Source: RPRB01 sp035519675 (GTDB lineage Bacteria > Myxococcota > Myxococcia > Myxococcales > Myxococcaceae). From it: a stretch of 64,000 nucleotides of DNA. The position numbers and the translations under genes are program-made. Shown one piece after another: positions 8,133 to 16,366 of the stretch (within the stretch, counting starts at the first letter, position 1; every line of letters starts with the position of its first letter). The notes beneath the pieces were generated by a model. The model was not told the origin of the DNA and made no database searches. It saw only the letters and a list, made by a program, of their open reading frames with translations. The stretch lies in contig DATIWB010000001.1 in assembly GCA_035519675.1 (NCBI GenBank), positions 1 to 64,000 on the forward strand, written 5' to 3'.

Positions 8133-10463
8133 ATGTCGCCCGTCGTGCGCACGACCCGCGATCTGCTCCGACGACCTGCCGGGTGGGTCCCCGGGGCCGT
8201 GGTGGCCATCGGTGGGTCGCTGCTCGTCCTCCTGCCGCTCTTCGAGCTGCCCGGCCTCGAGCTGGGGCTCGCCGTCTCGGCGCTGTGCGCCCTGCTCGGC
8301 GGATGGACCGGAGCCGGGGCCGCGGAGGAGCTGCGCAAGGTCCCCCGCCCGAGCGTGCCCCGGATCCTGCCGCCCGGACCGGGCGCCGCCGCGGCCCGGG
8401 CCATCGGAGCGGCGACGCTCTTGCTCTGGGGGGCGGCAGCCGTTCCCTTCGTCGCCGCGGTGCTCCGGGCAGCGCTGAGCACCCGGTGCAGCCCGTTCGC
8501 CCAGGCTGCCTTCTTTCCGTTGCTGGTGTTGCCAGGGGCGCTCCTCGCCGCCGCGGCAGGCGTCTTCTGCCGCACCGCGTTCCCGGCCCGGGGGCGGGCC
8601 ATCGCCCTGTACGCCCTGCTGCTGCTGGCCTCGGTGGCCTGGACCGTCTGGCCGCTGGTGCTCGGGCCGCAGATCTTCGCCTTCAACTTCTTCCTCGGGC
8701 TGTTTCCGGGCCCGCTCTACGACGAGGCGCTGCACGTTCCGGCATCGCTCGGCTGGTTCCGGCTGGAGACGGTGCTCTGGGCGGCGGCGCTGGGGACCGT
8801 CACCGCGGCGATCTTCCCCGCCCCTGGCCCGGCGCAGCCACGCCACCGGGCACGGGTGCTGACCACGCTGGTGGTGCTCGCGCTGGCCATCACCGCGCTG
8901 GAGATGGGCGCGGTGCGGCTCGGATTCCGCAGCTCCGACGCGGCGATCCGCGTCCTGCTCGGCGGACGCACCGAGACCGAGCACGCGGAGATCCTCTTCC
9001 CCCGGGAGAAGTCGCCGGAGGAGGTCGAGCGGCTGCGCCGCGACGTCGAGTTCCGGGTCTCGCAGCTGGCGCGCTTCTTCGGAGCGCAGCCGCCGAGCGT
9101 GCGGGTGGTCGTCTTCCGCTCGCCGGAGGAGAAGCAGCGCTGGGTGGGCGCGGGAGCGACGCAGTTCACCAAGCCCTGGCTCGGCAGCGTCTTCCTCAAC
9201 GACGCACCCTTCCCCCACCCCACGCTGAAGCACGAGCTGGCGCACGTCGTCGCCGGCGCGTTCGGCAGCGGGCCCTTCCGAGTCACCTCGCGGTGGCTCG
9301 TGCCGGTGATGGGGGTGGTGGAGGGGGTGGCCGTCGCCGCGGACGACCCCACCGGCGAGCTGACCCTGCACGCCTGGGCGGCCGGGATGCGGCGGCTGGG
9401 GCTGATGCCGGACCTCCGCGGACTGCTCGGTCCAGCCGGGTTCTGGAGCGCTGCGCCTGCCCGGGCCTACAGCGCGGCGGGGAGCTTCTTCCGCTGGCTC
9501 CAGGAATCGCAGGGCACGGAGCGCCTCCAGCGCCTGCTCGCCCATGGCGACTTCGCCCGCATCTACGGCCGCAGTCTGGACACGCTGGTGTCCGAGTGGG
9601 AGCGGATGCTGGACACGCTCCCGCTCGACGACAGCGCGGTGAACCGCGCCTTCGCTCGCTTCCGCCAGCCGAGCCTCTTCCGCCGGCCGTGCGTGCGCGA
9701 GGTGGCGGCGCTGGCCGAGGAAGCGCGCGCGGAGACGAGCAGCAATCCAGCCCGCGCGCTGCAGCTGCTCCGCACCTGCGCCGGCCTCCAGCCCGACGAG
9801 CCGGATTTCCCGCTTGGCGAGACGGGCCTCCTGCGCCGGATGAACCGGCCCGCCGAAGCGGCCGAGGCGCTGGAGCGCGCCGAGGCGCTGGTCGCCGGAC
9901 GCCCCGCGCTCGAGGCCCAGGTGCTGCTCGCCAGGGCCGATCTGGCCTGGAGCAACGGCGACCTCCAGACCGCGGGGGCCGCGCTCCAGCAGGCCCTGTC
10001 CCTGCACCCCGGCCGCGATCTGGAGCGCGAGGCGGAGGTGAAGCGCGCTGCGCTCGCCGACGCCCGCGTCCGCCCCATGCTCCACGCGTTCTTCGACGCC
10101 GGCACCGACGATCTCCGGCTGTGGGCACTGGAGCGTGCGCGCCAGGTCGCGCCGGAGGACGGGGTGGTGAACTACCTCCTCGGACGGCGGCTGCTCGCGC
10201 TGGGGATCCCGGGCGAGGCCGCCGAGGCGCTCGGCCGGGCGCTGTCCACCACCCTGCCCGAGCAGGTCGGCCGCGAGGCCTGGCGCCTGCTCGTGTCCGC
10301 ACACTACCGGGCCGGAGACTGCGCCGCGGTCCGCTCCGACCTGGGACGAATGCCGGATCTGTCCGATGCGGTCCGGGCCGAGGTGACAGAATGGCAGGCG
10401 CGCTGCGCCTTCGAGGAGCGGACGTTCAACGGTCCCCTGGTGCCCCGCGGCCCTTTCCGCTAA
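8133..10463 (+). CDS. Polytopic membrane protein with HEXXH metallopeptidase-like domain and TPR tail
   Basis: A 776-residue protein. Residues about 20-265 hold roughly six or seven membrane segments. A soluble region follows with HELAH at 367-371 in LKHELAHVVAGAFG, the zinc-binding signature of gluzincin-type (peptidase MA-like) enzymes, and EGVAVAADD downstream supplies a possible third-ligand acid. From about residue 540 on, helical pairs look like TPRs (RALQLLRTCAGLQPDEPDF; AEALERAEAL). GGAG lies 6 nt before the ATG. The open frame extends upstream to 7602, but that part overlaps PilZ and DUF192. I know of no characterised protein with this exact order; a membrane-anchored protease is inference. 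Confidence 0.75.
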   Translation: MSPVVRTTRDLLRRPAGWVPGAVVAIGGSLLVLLPLFELPGLELGLAVSALCALLGGWTGAGAAEELRKVPRPSVPRILPPGPGAAAARAIGAATLLLWGAAAVPFVAAVLRAALSTRCSPFAQAAFFPLLVLPGALLAAAAGVFCRTAFPARGRAIALYALLLLASVAWTVWPLVLGPQIFAFNFFLGLFPGPLYDEALHVPASLGWFRLETVLWAAALGTVTAAIFPAPGPAQPRHRARVLTTLVVLALAITALEMGAVRLGFRSSDAAIRVLLGGRTETEHAEILFPREKSPEEVERLRRDVEFRVSQLARFFGAQPPSVRVVVFRSPEEKQRWVGAGATQFTKPWLGSVFLNDAPFPHPTLKHELAHVVAGAFGSGPFRVTSRWLVPVMGVVEGVAVAADDPTGELTLHAWAAGMRRLGLMPDLRGLLGPAGFWSAAPARAYSAAGSFFRWLQESQGTERLQRLLAHGDFARIYGRSLDTLVSEWERMLDTLPLDDSAVNRAFARFRQPSLFRRPCVREVAALAEEARAETSSNPARALQLLRTCAGLQPDEPDFPLGETGLLRRMNRPAEAAEALERAEALVAGRPALEAQVLLARADLAWSNGDLQTAGAALQQALSLHPGRDLEREAEVKRAALADARVRPMLHAFFDAGTDDLRLWALERARQVAPEDGVVNYLLGRRLLALGIPGEAAEALGRALSTTLPEQVGREAWRLLVSAHYRAGDCAAVRSDLGRMPDLSDAVRAEVTEWQARCAFEERTFNGPLVPRGPFR

Positions 10464-10477
10464 GCCGCACCGCCGCA

Positions 10478-11005
10478 ATGCGCTTCGAAAAGCGGCAGTT
10501 CCTGGACGGGACGGTGGACGAGGTCGAGCGGGCGATGCTGGACCCGCGCTACCTGGACTACCTCTTGCAGCACCACGGGGTCCTCCTGGAGGTGCAGGCA
10601 CTGGAGCGCACCGAGGAAGGTCCACTGGTTCGCCGGCGGGTCCGTTACCGGCCGCGGCCGGTCATCCCTTCGGTGGGGCCCAAGCAGGTCCCCCCGGAGT
10701 GGTTCGCCTTCGTCGAGCAGTCCACCTACGACCGGAATCGCAAGGAGATGACCTTCAGCAACGTGCCCACCAGCCACGCGATCTCCAGGATGCTGGTGAA
10801 CACCGGGACCCTGCGGCTGCGCCCCTCCGGGGGAGGCACCGAGCGCACGCTCGAGGGCGAGATCAAGCTGCTGCTGCCCTTCCTGCTCAAGCCGCTGGCG
10901 ATGATCGGCGAGCGGCTCATTCACTCCGAGGGGCTGAAGATTCTCGACGCCGAGGCCCCGGTGCTCAACCGGTACCTGGCCGAGCTCCGGGCGGCGCCGG
11001 CGTGA
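10478..11005 (+). CDS. DUF2505 (START/SRPBCC-like) family protein
   Basis: A 175-residue protein starting MRFEKRQFLDGTVDEVERAMLD, which is the usual opening of DUF2505 proteins, followed by the long central beta region and a C-terminal amphipathic helix (IHSEGLKILDAEAPVLNRYL). The fold is predicted to be a lipid-binding SRPBCC cup, but no ligand is known. It lies 14 nt after the membrane peptidase gene, and its stop overlaps the GTG of the next gene, so all three are likely co-transcribed. Confidence 0.75.
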   Translation: MRFEKRQFLDGTVDEVERAMLDPRYLDYLLQHHGVLLEVQALERTEEGPLVRRRVRYRPRPVIPSVGPKQVPPEWFAFVEQSTYDRNRKEMTFSNVPTSHAISRMLVNTGTLRLRPSGGGTERTLEGEIKLLLPFLLKPLAMIGERLIHSEGLKILDAEAPVLNRYLAELRAAPA

Positions 11006-11457
11006 GGCGCCCGCTTCTCCCGATCCTGGCGTTGCTCGCCGGCTCCGGCTGCGGCCCGCACCGCATCCCCGGAACCGACCTCGAGGACACCGGGGACACC
11101 CGGGCGATCATCGACACCATCAGCCGCTACAACTCGGCGCTGGAGGCCCGGGACGCCAACGGCATCCTGGCGCTGGTCGACCCCGCGTTCCGGGACAACG
11201 CCGGCACCCTCACCCCGGACGACGACATCGACATCCAGCGGCTACGGACCGTGCTGCCGCAGCGGCTGGCCAGGCTCCAGGACGTGGCGGTGCGGATCGA
11301 GATCAAGGCCATCGACGTGAAGGGAGACCTGGCCAGCGCGGTCTACACCTGGGTCTCGCAGTTCAAGCTCGGCGGCAAGCCGATGACCGAGTCGGACATC
11401 AAGCGCATGGAGCTCAAGCGCGAGGCCGACGGCTGGAAGATCCTCAGCGGAATCTAG
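11002..11457 (+). CDS. Lipoprotein with NTF2/SnoaL-like domain
   Basis: A 151-residue protein. The GTG start overlaps the preceding TGA (GTGA). A short signal (VRRPLLPILALLAGSGC) ends in GSGC, a usable lipobox. The rest, IIDTISRYNSALEARDANGILALVDPAFRDN through to LKREADGWKILSGI, is a typical NTF2/DUF4440-type cone fold. Such domains bind small molecules or act as structural modules; no catalytic set is obvious. It ends 4 nt from the convergent gene, which is also NTF2-like. Confidence 0.72.
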   Translation: MRRPLLPILALLAGSGCGPHRIPGTDLEDTGDTRAIIDTISRYNSALEARDANGILALVDPAFRDNAGTLTPDDDIDIQRLRTVLPQRLARLQDVAVRIEIKAIDVKGDLASAVYTWVSQFKLGGKPMTESDIKRMELKREADGWKILSGI

Positions 11458-11461
11458 CGTC

Positions 11462-11905
11462 TTAGGGCACCGCCTCGACGTGGGCGCGGACCACGCGCCA
11501 CGTTCCCTCCTCGTCGGCGAATGCCGCCTCCACCGCGTGCTGCCCGAGGTCCACCCCGCCCGCGGTGCGCCCGAGCAGCAGCCGGCCGATGAACCGCACC
11601 TCCCCCGGCCCCGTCGATTCGGCGCGCGCCTCGAGCACCCGCGCCTCCACCACCCCGCCGCGGAGCAGCTCGCCCAGCAGATAGGCGCGCAGCTCGGGCT
11701 TGCCGCCCAGCTCGGGGGACTGGAACCGCTCGGAGACGTGGGCCAGCACCCCCGCCGGGTCGTGCTCGCGCGCCGCCCGGGCCATGGCGTCGACCGCGGC
11801 CCGGACCTGCGCCTCGGGCGAGGCGGGCGCGGGCCGGAGCATCCACGCCGCCGCCCCCACCGCGGCCAGCCCGGCCAGCACCAGCGCGATCCTCGACACC
11901 CGCAT
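11462..11905 (-). CDS. Membrane-anchored NTF2-like protein
   Basis: A 147-residue protein with an N-terminal hydrophobic anchor or signal (ALVLAGLAAVGAAAWML). An NTF2-like domain follows (VRAAVDAMARAAREHDPAGVLAHVSERFQS, then VEAAFADEEGTWRVVRAHVEAVP). GAGGAG lies 8 nt before the ATG. It faces the preceding lipoprotein gene tail-to-tail with a 4-nt gap. The two proteins share the fold and similar length, so they may be an old inverted duplication, though identity looks low by eye. Confidence 0.68.
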   Translation of the reverse strand: MRVSRIALVLAGLAAVGAAAWMLRPAPASPEAQVRAAVDAMARAAREHDPAGVLAHVSERFQSPELGGKPELRAYLLGELLRGGVVEARVLEARAESTGPGEVRFIGRLLLGRTAGGVDLGQHAVEAAFADEEGTWRVVRAHVEAVP

Positions 11906-11959
11906 GGAAGCTCCTCGACCCGGAGGCCCAGAGCGCGGCAATCTCCCATCCCCACGACC

Positions 11960-12952
11960 ATGCCCGCCACCTCCAGGACCGCCCGCCAGGTTGCCCGGAA
12001 GCGAAAGACACCTCGGCGCCGCAAGGCAACGCCCGTCCAGCGCGGACTGTCGCCCGCCGAGACCGCAGAGAACGTCCCCGAGGCGGCCCGGGCGCTCGCC
12101 GCCGAGGTGGAGGCCGATGGCGGACGGGTGCTCGCCACCTACCGCGAGCCCCTGGGCGGCCACGCGGTGCTGTTCGCCGCGCTCCCGGTGGACAAGGTGC
12201 AGCCCACCCCGTACCAGCGAGACCTCTCCGAGCCGCACGTGAAGCGGCTGGTCTCGGCCATGGAGCGGGTGGACCGCTTCCTCGACCCGCTCATCGCCGT
12301 GCGGCACGAGGGGAGCTACTGGACGCCCAACGGGAACCACCGCCTCGCGGCCACCCGGGCGCTGGGAGGCAAGACGGTGCTGGCGCTGCTCCTCCCCGAG
12401 CCGGAGGTGGCGTTCCAGATCCTCGCCCTGAACACCGAGAAGGCGCACAACCTGAAGGAGCGCTCGCTGGAGGTCATCCGGATGCTGCGGGGGCTGGTGG
12501 AGACGCGGAAGGGGACCGAGCTGGACGTCGCGCCGCTGCTCGAGGAGCCGGCGTTCGCCACGCTCGGCGCGGCCTACGAGAAGCGGCTGCGGCTCTCCGG
12601 CGGGGCGTACCACTCCATCCTCAAGCGCATCGACGGCTTCCTCGACGAGCCGCTGGCCGAGGCGCTGTCCATCCGCGAGGAGCGCGCGGACGTGCTGCTG
12701 AAGCTGGACGACGCTGTCAGCGGCGCGGTGGACCGGCTGAAGGCGCGGGGCATGACCAGTCCGTACCTCCGGCCGTTCGTCGTGGCGCGGATCAACTACC
12801 TGCGCTTCGTGAAGCCCAAGCCCGGCGCGGCGCCGCCGGAGTTCGACGCCACGCTGGAGAAGCTGACCCGCGCGGCGGAGAAGTTCAACGCGGAGAAGGT
12901 CAAGGAGTCCGACATCCGGGTGGGCGGGCCGGCCGAGGCCGAGGAGGGCTGA
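11960..12952 (+). CDS. ParB/sulfiredoxin-like nuclease-domain protein
   Basis: A 330-residue protein. A very basic N-terminus (MPATSRTARQVARKRKTPRRRK) is followed by a ParB-type domain. This has VDKVQPTPYQRDLSEPHVKRLVSAMERV, then PLIAVRHEGSYWTPNGNHRLAATRALG, which is a GNHR version of the ParB GERRxxA motif. Genuine ParB proteins use this domain as a CTPase in chromosome segregation, but here there is no parA neighbour and no obvious centromere-binding HTH. The C-terminal half is helical. It may be a DNA-associated regulator. The ATG at 11960 was preferred over longer in-frame options because upstream sequence belongs to the opposite-strand gene. Confidence 0.72.
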   Translation: MPATSRTARQVARKRKTPRRRKATPVQRGLSPAETAENVPEAARALAAEVEADGGRVLATYREPLGGHAVLFAALPVDKVQPTPYQRDLSEPHVKRLVSAMERVDRFLDPLIAVRHEGSYWTPNGNHRLAATRALGGKTVLALLLPEPEVAFQILALNTEKAHNLKERSLEVIRMLRGLVETRKGTELDVAPLLEEPAFATLGAAYEKRLRLSGGAYHSILKRIDGFLDEPLAEALSIREERADVLLKLDDAVSGAVDRLKARGMTSPYLRPFVVARINYLRFVKPKPGAAPPEFDATLEKLTRAAEKFNAEKVKESDIRVGGPAEAEEG

Positions 12953-12955
12953 GTC

Positions 12956-13729
12956 TCAGGGACTCTGGGCGCAGTTCACCGAGCCATCCGAGCAGAGCAG
13001 CAGCGAGGGGCGGGGCGTCCCCGTCTGGCCGGGAACCCCGATGACGAAGAGCGTGTAGACGCCGGTGTCGGACACGTTGTTGAACGTGCCCGAGGCCCAG
13101 AGCGTCTGCGAGCTCGTGTCGCGCGAGGCCAGTGGGGCGGTGACGTTCGTCGATCCGGGCGCGATACCGCCAATCTGCAGGTAGTCGGAGGCCGCCCCGT
13201 AGGCGACGTTGGTGGCGAAGGGCGAGAAGAGCTGGCTGGCGACCACGCCCATGTCCTGCGGGTTCGACCCGGGGGCGGCGTTCATCCCCCGGAAGAGCAC
13301 GCTGCCGCTGGGAGCCGCCGCGGTCCGATCCCCGATGACCTTGACCGTCAGCGAGGGACTGCCGCTGCCCGTGAGGCGGCCGGTGAGCACGAGGGTCTGG
13401 GGAGCGTCCGCGGAGATCGACGCGCTCACGTCCCCCAGCCCATTGAGCGTGCTCGAGCAGCTGGTGGACCCGCCCTGAACGAGCCGCACCGAGTAAGTGC
13501 CGGCGTCGAACCCCGAGCGCGTCGAGAGCGACGGGTAGGAAAGACCTCCCCCGCCGACCAGCGGCGTCCCGAACGCCGCGGCGGTGTCCGGCTTGAGGCA
13601 GACGTCGATCGCCGGCCCGTCTGGAATCAGGTGGGCGACCCGGAGCTGGCCAGGACCGGGCGACGACGAATCACAGGCGAGCGCCAGCACGACGGCGAGG
13701 AAGAACGGGACGGGAACAGGGCGCGACAT
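12956..13729 (-). CDS. DUF4397-domain lipoprotein
   Basis: A 257-residue protein with a lipoprotein signal (FFLAVVLALAC, lipidated Cys about residue 19). The mature part starts with the DUF4397 opening (GQLRVAHLIPDGPAIDVCL) and continues as Ser/Thr/Gly-rich beta repeats (GTYSVRLVQGG, QTLVLTG, VYTLFVIG). DUF4397 proteins are surface or periplasmic and of unknown function. GGAG is 10 nt upstream of the ATG. It is convergent with the ParB-like gene (3-nt gap) and divergent from the NtrC-type regulator. Confidence 0.8.
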   Translation of the reverse strand: MSRPVPVPFFLAVVLALACDSSSPGPGQLRVAHLIPDGPAIDVCLKPDTAAAFGTPLVGGGGLSYPSLSTRSGFDAGTYSVRLVQGGSTSCSSTLNGLGDVSASISADAPQTLVLTGRLTGSGSPSLTVKVIGDRTAAAPSGSVLFRGMNAAPGSNPQDMGVVASQLFSPFATNVAYGAASDYLQIGGIAPGSTNVTAPLASRDTSSQTLWASGTFNNVSDTGVYTLFVIGVPGQTGTPRPSLLLCSDGSVNCAQSP

Positions 13730-13876
13730 CGATCGGTGCTCCGGTGAGGACATGGCGGCCGCACTCTCGCAGGGGACCCTGCGCTCCGGGAAGAAAACCG
13801 CCGCCGAGAGACCCAGGGGGAATTTGCCCCGGCGACGTGGGTTCGCCGCCCTTCCGGCGTGCCGCCGACTCTGCGG

Positions 13877-13882
13877 TACACT
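13877..13882 (+). promoter_or_regulatory. Possible -10 box of the NtrC-type regulator
   Basis: TACACT fits the TANNNT -10 form and stands out in GC-rich surroundings. Transcription would begin near 13889, 7 nt before the ATG at 13896, so the message would be nearly leaderless. No clear -35 box is visible. Confidence 0.22.
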
Positions 13883-13895
13883 GCTGGCTTCCGCG

Positions 13896-15278
<1,383 letters not shown>

Positions 15279-15320
15279 CCACGCGCTGACGTTCCGCCCT
15301 GCCCGCCAGGCTGGGGGAGT

Positions 15321-15331
15321 GACATTTTGTC
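15321..15331. promoter_or_regulatory. Palindrome upstream of the gspC sigma54 promoter, candidate enhancer site
   Basis: GACA-TTT-TGTC, a perfect 4-bp dyad in an AT-rich patch flanked by GTGA...TCAC-like bases. Its centre is about 115 nt upstream of the predicted start, which is where NtrC-type activators usually bind. The binding protein is not known; the adjacent response regulator is the natural candidate. Confidence 0.35.
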
Positions 15332-15414
15332 TCACCGGGCCGTCGCCGGGGGCCGGGGGCGGCGCCAGCCGCCAATCTTGCGAGGAACCCCGCTGTCCTG
15401 GGACGTTTCGCCGC

Positions 15415-15430
15415 TGGCACCGGGCTTGCT
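15415..15430 (+). promoter_or_regulatory. Sigma54 (-24/-12) promoter of the gsp operon
   Basis: TGGCAC-N5-TTGCT matches the sigma54 consensus at every conserved position, with GG at -24 and GC at -12 at the right spacing. Transcription should begin near 15441, 23 nt before the gspC ATG. The next genes continue without a gap over 200 nt to 29340, so this promoter could drive the whole secretion operon. Confidence 0.82.
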
Positions 15431-15463
15431 GTAGGTGTCCCAGCCCTCGGCGGGCAAACGCGC

Positions 15464-16363
15464 ATGGAACTCGTCATCCGGAAGTATTTCTGGGCGGTCA
15501 ACCTCTGCTTCGTGGCGCTGGTGGCGCTCCTCGCGGCGAAGACCGTCAACCTCTTCCTCGAGGCGGCCATCGCCCCCGCCCCGTCCGCGCAGACCGCCCG
15601 CGGAGCGACCCGGACGGCGCAGACCGAGCAGCCGGCGGCGCTCGACCTGCCCAAGCTCGCCCAGCTCACCAACCTCCCCCTGCCGAGTCCGGAGACGGAG
15701 GAGGAGCAGCAGAAGCCGGACATGAGCGCCGAGCCGGTGCGCACCTCGCTCCGGGTGAAGCTCCTCGGAACCCTGCTGAGCACCGCACCCGGATGGTCGA
15801 TCGGCTCCATCCTCGACCTCGGCAACCAGAAGTCCTCCACGGTGATGGTGGGCGACCGGGTGCAGAACGCCGAGGTGCTGAGCATCCTCCGCGACCGGGT
15901 CATCATCGCCAACAACGGGCGCCGGGAGTTCATCGGCGCCGAGCCGGGTGACGGCGCGCCGCCCCCGCCGCCCATCGCCACCACCCGGCCGGTGGCCGAG
16001 CCCGCCGGGGGCGCCTACGGCGCCGGCATCAAGGCGCTGGACGACAACAACTACGAGGTCCCTCGCGGCGAGGTGGACAAGGCGCTGGCGAACCTCAACG
16101 ACCTGGCGATGCAGGCCCGCATCGTACCCGCGTTCAAGGATGGTCAGGCCGAGGGCTTCAAGCTCTTCTCCATCCGCCCGGACTCGCTCTACTCGAAGAT
16201 TGGCATCGTCAACGGGGACGTCATCAAGCGCATCAACGGCTTCGAGATGAACAGCCCCGAGAAGGCGCTCGAGGTCTACACCAAGCTGAAGGACGCCAAT
16301 CGCATCGACATCGAGCTCGACCGGAACGGCTCCACGCTTCGCAAGACGTACAACGTCCGCTGA
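15464..16363 (+). CDS. gspC: Type II secretion inner-membrane protein GspC
   Basis: GspC links the inner-membrane platform to the secretin. The 299-residue product has a short cytoplasmic start and one membrane helix (about 8-30, YFWAVNLCFVALVALLAAKTVNLFL). A linker follows, then the homology region (about 88-150, VKLLGTLLSTAPGWSIGSILD) that binds GspD. The C-terminal PDZ domain (about 215-295) includes GFKLFSIRPDSLYSKIGIVNGDVIKRING. Length is normal for a PDZ-type GspC. It is the first gene after the sigma54 promoter and ends 3 nt before gspD. Confidence 0.93.
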   Translation: MELVIRKYFWAVNLCFVALVALLAAKTVNLFLEAAIAPAPSAQTARGATRTAQTEQPAALDLPKLAQLTNLPLPSPETEEEQQKPDMSAEPVRTSLRVKLLGTLLSTAPGWSIGSILDLGNQKSSTVMVGDRVQNAEVLSILRDRVIIANNGRREFIGAEPGDGAPPPPPIATTRPVAEPAGGAYGAGIKALDDNNYEVPRGEVDKALANLNDLAMQARIVPAFKDGQAEGFKLFSIRPDSLYSKIGIVNGDVIKRINGFEMNSPEKALEVYTKLKDANRIDIELDRNGSTLRKTYNVR

Positions 16364-16366
16364 CCC

